The notes below the pieces were generated by a model. The model was not told the origin of the DNA. It made no database searches and worked only from the letters and a program-made list of their open reading frames with translations. The position numbers and the translations under genes are program-made. DNA of 64,000 nucleotides from Apoda limacodes. Its lineage: Eukaryota; Arthropoda; Insecta; Lepidoptera; Limacodidae. How positions within the stretch are numbered: the first letter of the stretch is position 1; the number at the start of each line of letters is the position of its first letter. This document shows positions 1 to 9,993 of this stretch, piece by piece. The stretch lies in contig OX291562.1 of the NCBI GenBank assembly GCA_946406115.1, positions 1,084,001-1,148,000 on the forward strand. The letters run 5' to 3'.

Positions 1-224
1 CTGCAGAAATTTTTGACAATGTTAAAGAAGTTTTTTTAATTCAAAGTACTGAGAAACTTATGATGGCCTTTTAACCTTTACATATCGAATCAATATCAAA
101 TAATAAACGTTTATAATCTGGTACATCTATATAGATTAAATATGTCCTCTACATGCCATTTAGATACATACATAAGGAGCAAGCCAATTCGTATGGCAAA
201 GGTTTTAATTATTTTATTTCTTAT

Positions 225-520
225 AGGTATATCTAGGAAGTCCGGCCCTACATTAACGACTGCTACCATTTCTGAGCGGGTGCCGAGGATACCAGCATGG
301 CCTTATTTGATCCGGTGGAACGCGGATTTGTGACATTTCAGCTGTGTGATCTCAAACTAACAAGCGGTATCGAACCTTTGAGACTTAGCCTTCCTGTATA
401 TGTGTTCTACTGCTTGTATAATTGTGTCACGTTATACCAACTATTTGGAACCGGAGGAATGGTATGGCATGGAGATTTTGTGTATAACCGCTCGAAAAAG
501 ATTGCTCACAACTTTTAAAA
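225..520 (+). mobile_element. LINE family 1, degraded 3' ORF2 fragment
   Basis: The plus-strand translation from about 297 (FDPVERGFV..., LTSGIEPLRL, VFYCLYN) is a decayed match to the C-terminal part of ORF2 in the other family 1 copies (FDSVQRR, LTCGIEPLSL, VFYRLYNGL). The preceding bases (about 230-300) match the same element in another frame, so at least one frameshift is present. No poly-A tail or 3' UTR is recognisable. This is an old, inactive remnant. Confidence 0.7.
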
Positions 521-842
521 GGAGAAGAAAGAGTAAGAAATAATAAAATAAAAAATTACCTATATGTTTTAATTATTATTGCTAATTCCAAGCCCCACTA
601 TATAAGGATAGCAATCGAAGCTTATTCAGCCATTCCATATTATTATCATTATAGAAAACTGGAGCCCTTAAGGGTCGCCATACTTGTAACGAATAATTGG
701 AAATATTCTTTTTCTACCTCCCGGTCTATAAGCGTTCTATTTTAGTTATTTAGCTACGGAACCATAAAAACACTTTAAAATTTTTATCGCACCTTATTTA
801 GCAAGGTCAATTTAGCTTCTTTATATACAACAACACGACAAC
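521..842. other. AT-rich stretch, nothing recognised
   Basis: No coding frame, repeat array or RNA-like structure was recognised here. A phrase near 755-770 (ctacggaacc) resembles short motifs common in interspersed repeats, but it is too short to assign. Confidence 0.4.
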
Positions 843-889
843 CCCCCGCGGCCCCCATACAAGGCGCATTCGGATGCCGTGTTGCTCTG
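843..889 (+). repeat. Single unit of the ~55-bp minisatellite
   Basis: This stretch carries the same phrases (cattcggatgccgtgttgct) as the array at about 3520-3828. It ends where the oligo-T of LINE copy A begins. Together the two pieces look like one array interrupted by the LINE. Confidence 0.6.
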
Positions 890-3510
890 TTTTTTTTTTT
901 TTTTTTTTTTATACCACTAAGGTGGCAAACAAGCCTACGGTCCACCTGATGGTAAGCGGTCACCGTAGCCTATGGACGCTAGCAACACTAGGGGCATCAC
1001 TCGCGCGTTGCCGACCCTTCAAAAATCTAATAAATTCTTTTTTGAATAACCCCACACTGTAGTCCTTAGAGAAAACCTTGGCAGGGAGCTCATTCCACAA
1101 CCCAAGGGTTCGCGGGAGGAAGTTTCTCTGAAACCGCACTGTACGCGACCATTTTGGTTCCAAAGTGTGAGAATGAATTCCCTGTCGATGGCGAGCGGTG
1201 CGATGGTAGAAAGTAGCCGTGGGCATCATTTCGAACAATTCCTCAGAACACAATCCATTGTACAAGCGGTAGAACACACACAGGGAGACAAAGTCTCTCC
1301 TCAGACTTAAGGGCTCGATACCGCAAGTGAGTTTGGGATCGTCGACAATTCTCACAGCCCGTCGTTGAACCGAGTCAAAAGGGCCAAGCTGGTATCCGGG
1401 TGCACCCGCCCAGAGATGGCAGCAGTACTCCATATGGGGCCGGACTTGCGACCCGACGTGAAGTACTGCTTCGCTCTGTTGAGTACACCAAGTTTTTTGG
1501 ACGCCAGCTTTACCTTGTCTAGCAAATGATCTCGGAACTGAACATCGCTGGAGATGTCAACGCCAAGGATCCCAATGCTCTTGGGACGTGGGATGCTTGC
1601 ACGGCCCGTGTAATAAGCGTCTCCAGTACTGTCTTCTGCATAGCAATGTATGTTGTTGATGTCCAACATATCATTGATGTGCAGTAGAAACAGCGTAGGA
1701 GACAGCACAGAGCCTTGCGGGACACCAGCATTAATGTCCATGCTATCAGAGCAACTACCGTCAACTACGGCTCGTATGCTTCTGCCGGACAAAAAGCTAG
1801 CCACCCATTTGCACAAACCCTCGGGCACTCCGTAAGAAGGCAACTTCGATAGAAGACCCCGGTGCCAGACCCGAGCGAACGCCTTCGCTATGTCTAGGCT
1901 ACATGCCAATGCCTCCCCCTCTCAATGGCTAGTGCCCATCGGTGTGTGAGATACACTAGAAGGTCACCAGTTGAGCGACCGTGGCGAAAGCCATATTAAC
2001 GGTCACTGATCAGGTCGTGTTTTTCTAGGTATCTCAAAAGCTGTGTGTTGATCACACGCTCCATCACCTTGGAGAGGAGAGAGGTTATAGCGATAGGCCT
2101 GTAATTCGATGGATCTGATCTATCGCCCTTTTTGGGCACCGGGTGCACATTCGCAGTCTTCCATGAAGACGGAAATTGCCTAGTGTGGTAGGAAAGCGTG
2201 AAGAGGCGCGTGAGTACAGGACATAACTCAGGAGCACACTGCTTAAGCACCACTGCTGGTATGCCGTCTGGCCCACTCGACTTATGAACGTCTAGGGGAA
2301 GCAACGCCCGCCGGACCTCGCGCTGTGTTATAGAGATTTCCGGCATGGGCTTACCGCACCACGGTAAAGTAGGTGGTACAGCGCCTTCGTCGTTCACATT
2401 TGAGTTAGAGGCAAAGAGACTACCCAATAGATCGGCTTTCTCTTTTGCACTGTGGGCCAAGTCACCATCGGTCTTACGCAGTTGTGGTAATGACGACTGG
2501 CAGAAGTTACCCTCGGCAGCTTTAGCAAGCGACCAGAAAGCACGACTCCCAGTAGGAGAGTTCGCAAGTCGCCTACCTATTTTGCCGATGAATTGGAATT
2601 TTGCTCTGGCAGTTGCTTTCTTACTGAACCTCGAGGCAGCATTTAATTTGCGTTTTAACTCAGAAATATTTGGATCCTTATTATTACGAGCCGTGGTCCA
2701 AGCCTCATACGCAGTTTGCTTAAGAATTTTAGCTTCTCTGCAAGACCTATTAAACCACGGTCGTTTTTTGACGCCGGCAGCTACTCTCAGGTTAGGAATG
2801 AAACATTCCATACCAGCGAGGATTGTCTCAGTGACTGCGGCTGCGCAGACGTCAGGATCTTCTGAGCTATAGCAGATCTACCTCCACGGGTACGATGCAT
2901 AAAATTCTCGCAATCCATCCCAGTCTGCCGACTTATAATGCCACACACGACGCCAATTAGTTGGCCCAGAAGGATGAGGTTGTGTGCATGACATTTGAGT
3001 CCGGACGAGACAGTGGTCCGAGGAGCCAAGAGGCGCATCCACTGAGACGGAGTATCCATCCGGACGTGTATTCAGCAGAAGGTCCAGTAAGGAGCTTGTA
3101 TGGTCCTCTATATCTAGTATTCTCGTTGGAGAAAGTACCAGCTGAGAGAATCCTTAGGTCAGAGCAAATTCATGAGCAGATATCCCTGCATAGTTATTTG
3201 TTCGAGAACTGAGCCACTCACGATGGTGGGCGTTAAAGTCTCCCAAAATAACTAATTCTGCTGTAGGATATTGCTCTAGAACTTTGTCAGTCGTCAAACT
3301 CAGGTGCGTGAAGAGTCGAGTTACGTCCGTGTCACCACTATGAGACCTGTATAGGCACGCATAGATACGAGTGTGGCCCCCATGATCTACGCGCACCCAC
3401 AATATCGACAGGTCCCTGTTTTCAAGGCTATGAAGTCGGCGACAGCAGATATCCTCCCGGACGAACATACACCGGCACGACTCAAAAAATTGTGCTCGAG
3501 TTTGTAGCCG
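890..3510 (-). mobile_element. LINE family 1 copy A (near full ORF2)
   Basis: A non-LTR retrotransposon on the minus strand. The oligo-T at 890-910 is its poly-A tail. Next to it is the 3' UTR with the 'gcttaccatcaggtgg'-type tail shared by copies B, D and E. Reading leftwards from about 3500, the element carries an endonuclease region, a reverse transcriptase region and a C-terminal region (see the ORF2 entry). It is the only family 1 copy here that retains endonuclease sequence. The 5' end at about 3505-3520 abuts minisatellite sequence that continues what precedes 890, so the element probably inserted into the array. No clear target-site duplication was seen. Confidence 0.85.
960..3468 (-). 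pseudogene. LINE family 1 ORF2 (EN-RT), inactivated
   Basis: Several frames together encode an apurinic-like endonuclease and a reverse transcriptase. The endonuclease motif LGDFNAHHREW is in the 3154-3468 frame, and an SSDHC motif lies near 3000-3060 in another frame. The RT entry region has SSGPDGIP and NYRPIAITSLLSK (1996-2811). The fingers/palm segment DIAKAF, GVPQGSVLSP and the YADD-box position lie in 1352-1909. Lesions: a CAA-to-TAA stop near 1996 compared with copy E; the DIAKAFD aspartate is Ala; the YADD box reads YAED; about 60 codons are missing after the RASIPR segment; another short deletion near 1450 shifts the frame into the 960-1433 segment. It cannot make active enzyme. Confidence 0.85.
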
Positions 3511-3519
3511 GGATAACGA

Positions 3520-3828
3520 AGGTATGATGTGTGCCTACAACGCGACCCCAACACAAATCGCGTTTGGATAGCGTTTTACTCTGTGTACTTACAATGCGTT
3601 CTCCCACAAAGAGCGTTCGGATGCCGTGATGCTCTGTGTATCTACTACGCGGCCCCCAAACAAGGCACGTTCAGACGCCATATTGCTCTGTGTACCTAAA
3701 ACGCGACCCAAACACAAAGCGCGTTCGGATACCGTGTCGCTCTGTGTACTTACAATGCGCTCCCCCACAAGGAGCGTTCGGATACCGTGTTGCTCTGTAT
3801 ACCTACAACGTTGATATAATAGGTACTA
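3520..3828. repeat. Degenerate ~55-bp minisatellite, about 5 units
   Basis: Units recur about every 55 bp with the shared phrases gcgttcggat, ccgtgttgctctgtgtac and tacaacgcg. Units differ by substitutions, so this array is older than the exact arrays elsewhere. It lies just downstream (minus strand) of the candidate transporter exon, hence probably in an intron. The stray open frames across it are accidental. Confidence 0.75.
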
Positions 3829-3830
3829 AC

Positions 3831-3910
3831 TTCGTGGTTTGCAATAAGCACCATCAGCGCTGACGAGGACCACGCGACGCACACGCCGACCGCGAACGCG
3901 CCCAGGCTTA
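3831..3910 (-). CDS. Sugar-transporter-like exon (TM1), host gene
   Basis: On the minus strand, a splice acceptor (tgtttccag) is followed at 3910 by an exon encoding SLGAFAVGVCVAWSSSAL. This is a glycine/alanine-rich first transmembrane helix of the kind seen in insect SLC2/MFS sugar and trehalose transporters. It joins in phase to the exon at 5366-5533: a G from that exon plus TA from this one makes Val, giving QYVAAGI-V-SLGAFAVG. The donor used here is less certain; GAA|GTTAGT at 3831/3830 is the best candidate, just before the minisatellite. The rest of the transporter would lie further left, outside the window. The family call rests on TM1 character and the QYVAA...GAFAVG pattern, not on an alignment. 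Confidence 0.6.
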
Positions 3911-4082
3911 CTGGAAACATATACGTTTCATACATTTTAATTATATCAGAGCGCGGTATCGCAACACCAGGTTCCTCTAGGCCACGGGCAGCTTCCGACA
4001 GCCACCTGCGGTGTTCGCATCTTAGTAAAACGCTATTCTTTATGTAACCAAACATAGTACCTATCGTGCGTGTTATGGTCAT
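3911..4082 (-). CDS. Possible alternative first exon of the transporter
   Basis: The reading frame of the TM1 exon stays open upstream through the acceptor to an ATG at 4082. It encodes about 57 residues with several basic and acidic positions (for example EHRRWLSEAARGLEEPG) ending YMFPV before SLGAF. This could be an alternative, intron-retaining N-terminus with its own promoter, or chance openness of an intron tail. The acceptor signal inside it (tttccag) favours ordinary splicing. Confidence 0.25.
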
Positions 4083-4940
4083 AATATGGGATAAAGATCT
4101 TGTAGCACAACGCAGTTAAATACCGAATCAAAGCAAATAGATAGTGTCGGAGATAACCTGGCCGAGCTCTCGCCGCAGCCTGCACCACTCGTATCTCTCA
4201 CGAATCATTTGTTGTGAAAACTGATTTATGATCTTTGTAATAATTAATAATATTGCAGTTCGATTCTGAACATAGTATAATTTACTCCTAATGAGTTAGT
4301 TGCACTGAGCTAGTTTATCGTATATTAAACGAACTGAAAATTAGCTTAAATAGCCGATTAATGATGAAAAAAGGCTCTAGAGTGGAGACAACAACCAGAA
4401 AAACGCAGCATTTAATGGCAGCATAGGATTAATAGTTTCATTTATTCGTAAACGCAAGCAAAATTATATAATATGTGGCACTAAAATACTTAAACCTAGT
4501 TTAATCATGCCTGGAGAATGGCCCTTATTATTTATGTTTTTAATTAGGTTCAGCGGCTCGTCGTTGATAAATCAGTCAGTTAGTCAACATATGTTTTTTT
4601 TTGCATAGAGCCGCTGTCGCTTACAGCATATACTTTCTGGCTTTTTTAACCTCCTGTTTATTTTACACAAGCTTTTGCCTTGCTAATTTCTGTTATCGAC
4701 GTGGGATTTGGCAACTAAAAACGAAGTTTGCTATAGCAAGCTATAGCCAGAGCTATAGTTCGTTTACGTGGAATCGATTATAGTTATCTCATCTTTATAC
4801 TATCTCTGTTACAAATCACAGCTCAATTAGATGCTCCGTGGCAACGTGACGTAAAGCACGGACAAACAAACAACCTTAATTTTGCTTTCCGCATTTGTTT
4901 CTATAATATTAGTGTGAATATCTTTCAAATTATGAATTCA
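4083..4940. other. Intron of the transporter-like gene, no feature
   Basis: AT-rich sequence between the two candidate exons. No coding frame or array was recognised. A small GC-richer patch at about 4150-4200 has no assignable role. Confidence 0.4.
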
Positions 4941-5328
4941 TCTATACTAATATTCGAAAGAGGAAAGGTTTGTATGTAAGTATGTTTGTATTGGATAGGC
5001 TCCGAAACTACTGGACCGATTTGAAAAAATCTTTTACCATTAGAAGCCGACATTATCCCTGATAAACATAGGCTACTTTTTACCGCGGAAAAATGCTTAA
5101 TTCTTACGGGAAAACGGGTAATAGGACAACGGGTAGTAAGAATTGTCCTTCCGTACTTATCTTTTTCACATAACTTCTAAACGGGTAAACAGTATGGGTT
5201 GGGTATTTCGATGGTTTCACAGTCACGAATTTATTATGCCATTAAGGAGGAAATATTTGATAGTTTGTTTTTTTCTATAATTGCCGATAGCGAAATTTAG
5301 CGCGGGCGAAGCCGCTGGCAGAAGCTAG
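4941..5328 (+). mobile_element. Non-autonomous Helitron-like element
   Basis: Starts TCTATACTAATATTcg and ends gaagCTAG, with an A before and a T after, as expected for Helitron insertion between A and T. Internal phrases (ctactggaccgatttgaaaa, cattagaagccgac, aacataggctac) are those of a very common lepidopteran repeat. A GC-rich stem (gcgggcgaagccgctggc) lies just before the CTAG end, as Helitron 3' ends require. There is no coding capacity. It lies in the intron between the two transporter exons. Confidence 0.7.
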
Positions 5329-5365
5329 TTTCTTATAATTTTGTTAATCCCAAGTAAAGACTTAC

Positions 5366-5533
5366 CAATACCAGCTGCTACATATTGTGATGTAATTCCA
5401 GAGGTATCTTTTTTGATATCGGGGACGGTTTCCATCCTCTTAAGCACCTTTGTGTTGCCATTGGCTGGCTGCGAAGCCTCAGGGTCGTCCACTGGGACTT
5501 CAGCATTGGCTGCAGACGGAGTTTGTTCGTTCA
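5366..5533 (-). CDS. Sugar-transporter-like upstream exon, host gene
   Basis: A 168-bp minus-strand exon bounded by an acceptor (tgctttctag) at 5534-5535 and a consensus donor (G|GTAAGT) at 5366/5365. It encodes NEQTPSAANAEVPVDDPEA..., a polar, acidic, cytoplasmic-type N-terminus ending SGITSQYVAAGI. The first two bases, TG, would complete an ATG if the preceding exon ends in A, so the start codon may be split across an intron. It splices in phase to the TM1 exon at 3910. The upstream exon and promoter were not located; the GC-rich patch at 6430-6590 is a candidate. Confidence 0.6.
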
Positions 5534-5535
5534 CT

Positions 5536-6429
5536 AGAAAGCATTTGCGTTGTTGTAATTTTTTTGTATGCTCGTATAACTAATATTGTGAATATAAATG
5601 ATAATTTCTTCACTAACTTTCCGCTCTCCGTGCGGTGAAAGTGAAACACACATAGATAAAAATAAAAATAGGTAACATAAGGTAAACGAAGTTTGTAAAC
5701 CTTACAACGAATGTGAATAACTTAAATGTAGAATATGTTGAGTTTTAGGATTTTAGGGAAATAAATTACATGCGTTCTTATATTATTTTATTAATCAGTT
5801 TATTAAAAAAAAATTGAACACGTTGATTGTTTCTACTTAACAAAATGTTTGAAAAAACTATTTTCAAAAAAGGTTATTTTTAATTTAGTAATGATGGCGT
5901 ATTCTAATGTTAAAAAAGAGACATGTTAAAACTGTATTATTCAAATTATTTAGGTATCATCCGATGAATACCATTTCGACATACTAAACGTATGAAAGCT
6001 GAAAACATCAAATCAAATTTTTGGATGGATCCAGTTTTTTTATAAACCATTATTAAAACCATGCATTGGATAATCGAGTTATTGTTTTCGCCCTGTATAT
6101 TGGTACACTTGCAAGTATATGCTTATAAAAACAAAAGAAAAATCAAGAACCCATTACGTATAAAATAAAAAAAATAATTTGTACCCATAACTTAATAATA
6201 AAAACAAATTACAATATAAATAATATACCCAGCTTCAAAACAACAAGAGCCGATGCTAAATAATAAATGGTTGTTTTTCTTTTGTATTACATTAAAATGT
6301 AGAAGTGATTTTTATCCTATCGCCATCTTTTATTAGTAACAACCCAACAAGAAACAAACAAAAGTTAAATATTAGAAAGAGAGAAGTAATACATACTTCT
6401 TATTAAATCCAAATTATGTTTATAGGAGT
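5536..6429. other. AT-rich, no recognised feature
   Basis: Low-complexity AT-rich sequence. No coding frame, repeat or RNA structure was recognised. Confidence 0.4.
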
Positions 6430-6590
6430 TTTGTGACGTAAAAACTTTCCGGGCCTATCGTGGGCCCACGGTGACCACGTAACCGCTAGACAACCAGATA
6501 GCTTCGCGCCACGCGGCTGCGGCACAGTGCACGGTGGCGAGACTGGGCGGGGACCAGATATCGCGCGCCCGCTAAGGAAATAAACTAACA
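6430..6590 (-). promoter_or_regulatory. GC/CpG-rich patch, possible promoter or 5' exon
   Basis: An island of GC-rich, CpG-bearing sequence (gacgtaa, gggcccacggtgaccacg, cttcgcgccacgcgg, atatcgcgcgcccgc) in an AT-rich region, about 0.9 kb upstream of the first transporter-like exon on the minus strand. Its position suits the promoter and untranslated first exon of that gene. This is inference from composition and location only. Confidence 0.25.
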
Positions 6591-6599
6591 GGGATTCTC

Positions 6600-7355
6600 A
6601 AACATCACTATCCTACATAGTTACAACTAGACTAATGAATTAACACACGTTCTTTCAGTAACAAATCTATGGGCAGAAACATTATTTTTTGAACATTTTT
6701 ATTTTCTTGATTTCTTTGTGGTCGTGACATTTTTTCATTGTTGTGTTTCAAGTAAGAAAATATTGTAACTGTCCAATGAACTTCTATATAGATTGACCGC
6801 GAGCCTACGCGCAAAAATGGAACCATAAAGTTGTAAATAGTAAGCACACTTTTCTCGCAGTCGCTTGTTGACATCTCACCGTGAGGATGCCAAAGTGTGC
6901 ATTAAAAAGTTGTCTAAACAATACATTGCCATCGTTAAAGAAATATTGTATGACCTATAATCGGTGACCTCATTTACAACGAAATACAAATTAAAAAAAA
7001 GTAGAATTGTGACTTAAAAACGTTAAAATCATATAAATTTGTTGTATTCTGCCGTAAATTCGTCATGGTCTCCTTCGCCCTTACTAACTATACGTAAGAA
7101 AAAGATAGGTGACGATTATAACGGGAACATAGACCGACTAGGAAGACTTAGAGTTACTTTTTGTTTTTAATTTTTTGTTAGGCACTCTAAGAGAGTTTGC
7201 TTAAAATGCATTCAGTTCAGTTTTTATTAAATAGATAAGTATTTTGTCACCTGTTATCCATTAGCTTAAGTGGTGTCAAACCACCAAAATTTTTTATTAT
7301 CCGTAACAAACTGACAACCATTTATTTACGATAATTTCTGTAATTTTTGTCACTT
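6600..7355. other. AT-rich, no recognised feature
   Basis: One 80-residue minus-strand frame (6632-6874) is open but has no recognisable motif. Nothing else is supported. Confidence 0.4.
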
Positions 7356-7358
7356 CAG

Positions 7359-7585
7359 CAGGTAGACGCTTGTAACATTCCCAGAATATATAGTTATATA
7401 AAATAAATAAATAATTAGATTAAAATAAAACAAGTATTTAAGGGGGGCTCCCATACAACAAACGTGATTTTTTTGCTCGTTTTTGCTCGATATTGATAAC
7501 GGCAACAGGTAGACGCTTGAAACATTCACATAATATATAGTAATATAAAATAAATAAATAATTGGATTAAAATAAAACAAATATT
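7359..7585. repeat. Direct duplication of ~80 bp, 147 bp apart
   Basis: The segment from about 7359 (ggtagacgcttgtaacattc) recurs from 7506 with few changes, including the downstream ataaaataaataaataatt block. The spacer holds 'ggggggctcccatacaacaa', a phrase typical of an interspersed lepidopteran repeat. This looks like part of a duplicated non-coding mobile element. Confidence 0.6.
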
Positions 7586-7864
7586 TATATAAATAAATAT
7601 TTTTTGCATTTTTATAGATAATGGTAAAAAGGGTTCCCTTCGTGTGTGTCTCCGACTCTTGTGGACTGTATTATATTAAAACCACAAATCACGGTGATAT
7701 CGAGCAATTTATTACAATATTGTACAATTCATCTTGTGACATTTTAAATCTAGTAAAATTATCGACAGATCTCCCAACGTCAAAGAAAAGTAAAAAGCAT
7801 GTGGCCAGTATCCGCCACATTTCTCCCCCCCCTTGCAGTATCAGGTGTAAGAAGGATCTTCTAA

Positions 7865-9020
7865 TTAGATTTCACCGTGTTAAGTTTTACAAGTTTTCGA
7901 GTGGGACGCCGAAAAACTCCTCCTTGTTTTTTTACATCAACAACTCGGACCACGCCGTCATGACCAGGATATGTTGCTGTTATTATGCCACGAGGCCAAG
8001 TCGCTCGTGGAAGATTGCCATCTACTATGAAGACAAGATCATCGATATTTCAATTTTGTACTGGATCATTAGGTTTTCTACGTGGTAACAGAGTTGGTAA
8101 ATATTCTTTTAGCCACCTTCGCCAAAAAATCTCTGCTGAACAGGTAGCTCTCTTCCACATTACCCTAGCATCTAAATCTCCAGTGTCGACATTAGCAAGA
8201 GTAGCTGGTGATGAAGTTCCTATAAGAAAGTGGTTGGGTGTTAATGATTCTTCCTCACTGCAACTTACTGATACAAATGTTAGAGGACGAGAGTTAACAA
8301 TACTTTCCACTTCAATGAGCAAAGTTTGCAACACTTCTTCTCGAGGCGCCTTTTCTGTTAATGTGACGATAAGGGCACTTTTCTGTTAATGTGACGATAA
8401 GGGCACTTTTCTGTTAATGTGACGATAAGGGCACTTTTTACTGTCTTTATTAAACGCTCCCAAGCGCCTCCCATTGAAGGTGCAGATGGTGGTATAAAAG
8501 TCCATTTAACATTTTGATTTGTAGCAAAGTCTTCTAATTGCTTGGCTGCCGAAACAAAAGCCTTCCCATTTTCGGACATGATTTCTGACGGACATCCTCT
8601 TCTGGAAAAAAATCTTCTCAGCGCCATAATTGTCGAATCAGCTGTCATACTTGCAACGGTTTCAAGGTGGATGGCGCGAGTTGTCAGATATGTCATTAAG
8701 GCGACCCAACGTTTCTCCCGCCTTCTACCAATAGTCACCTCTAGTGGCCCAAAGTGGTCAATACCAGTAAATGTAAAAGGCCGCATATTGTATCCCATAC
8801 GCTGCAGTGGTAGATCTCCTGTAGGAGGAATAACCGGCTTCTCTCTGCGAAGTTTACAGAACTGGCATTGCCTTGCTACACTGCGCACTGTGTTGCGTAA
8901 CGGCATGATCCAGTACCTCTGGCGTAGTTCATTAATTACTGTTTCATTGTTACTGTGTGCCATCTTCTGGTGGTAATGATGCACTAACCTCCCTATCATA
9001 AAAGGGCAACTTTCAATTAC
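7865..9020 (-). pseudogene. BEL/Pao integrase with C-terminal domain, broken
   Basis: Domains in order: a zinc-binding HHYHQKMAHSN...CQFCK region, then the catalytic core with GIDHFGPL (first Asp), MSENGKAF (usually S-D-N-G; Glu replaces the second catalytic Asp here) and GGAWERLI (Glu). The C-terminal part reads SIVNSRPLTFVSV, TPNHFLIG and FWRRWLKEYLP. A frame shift near 8050 leads to DDLVFIVDGNLPRATWPRG, ending at a stop near 7865. A 28-bp segment is present three times at 8350-8433; the extra 56 bp breaks the frame between the core and the C-terminal part. Removing the two extra units would restore ALIVTLTEKAPREEV continuity. Confidence 0.85.
8350..8433. repeat. Exact 28-bp unit, 3 tandem copies
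   Basis: Three identical units starting cttttctgttaatgtgacga at 8350, 8378 and 8406. The flanks share 'ctttt' microhomology. Because 28 is not a multiple of 3, the expansion shifts the integrase frame. Confidence 0.9.
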
Positions 9021-9164
9021 AAACATAAAAAAACATGAAATATAAAGCACAAGCACAACATAAAAAAGTATCTAATATAAACAAAAGACAGTTTATGTAT
9101 TCATCACTAAGAAATAATCAATGTCTTAGAGTATTAATAAACAAAACAAAAAAGTAAGACTAAA
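9021..9164 (-). other. Deletion junction replacing BEL RT/RNase H
   Basis: AT-rich filler between the protease-side and integrase-side frames of the BEL element. An intact element would have about 2 kb of reverse transcriptase and RNase H here. No RT motif is present. Confidence 0.6.
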
Positions 9165-9993
9165 TACTAAGAACTACTATAAAGGCTTTGATGTTTTGAG
9201 CGTATATACGATACGCGTTTTCATTTTTAATTAGCTTTTCCTCTAAGCCTTTTAGTCTACTTAGAGCTAAACCGTAGCTGTTAGGCAAAAAAGGTTCGTT
9301 ACTTCGCCACAAAAGACCAAATTCAAAGCGACCATTCGATAAACGATGTGTCGTGGACTCTAAAATACTCAATGCACGCTGATCTGCAGCGTTAAAACTT
9401 TTACGGGAACAAATGCCTACTGAATCTAGCTCGTAATGATCCTTTATGAGTTTATTTAAATCTTCGTCAAACCGACAGTGGTTAATATATTCTACGGGCT
9501 TAGTAGAATTACTGACAAAACCATGTAATACCCAGCCTAGAGAAGTTCTCGTAGCAACTGGTTGATTACGAGAACCCATTCTGACTTCTTTAGAAATAGT
9601 CAGTGGCCAATCTGATGCACCGATCAGTACTAAGGGTTTAGCTATATCATAAACAACCATTTCTAAAATGTTAGAAAGATGTGGATAATTTTCTAATTCT
9701 CTACTTGATATGGTTTGCGATCTCACGGATAAGGCATCAATGGTTCGAGCGTTATTAATAGTAAAAGTTTCATTTGAGTATTTTCCTTGAATTGGAAATT
9801 TCACTAATTGCATAGGCATGCAATGTTTTTTTTTTATTCCACCAACACCTTCAATATTGATATGTGCTATAGGACCCGATGCTCCAATACGACGAGCTGC
9901 TTCGGAGTCTATAAATGTGGCGGTCGAACCATCGTCCAAAAATGCGTAAGTTTCGAAGCTACCAAGCGGACCGCTAATTACTACTGGCAACAT
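9160..9993 (-). pseudogene. BEL/Pao aspartic protease and start of RT linker
   Basis: The 277-codon frame has the retropepsin-like motif AFLDDGSTATFID near residues 17-29, with hydrophobic strands around it, then TRTSLGWVLHG, typical of the BEL/Pao protease domain. The C-terminal SRLKGLEEKL...YRIYAQNI is the usual lead-in to the RT domain, but the frame then stops in AT-rich sequence. In an intact element this is part of one polyprotein. Here it is separated by stops from both gag and integrase. Confidence 0.8.

Noticed and set aside
2345..2872. Plus-strand 175-residue frame
   Set aside because: Antisense of the RT region of LINE family 1 copy A. The equivalent frame opposite copy C (33344-33574) shows the same artefact.
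7621..8389. Two plus-strand frames of 155 and 134 residues
   Set aside because: They lie antisense to the BEL integrase C-terminal region, which explains the sequence in minus-strand frames.
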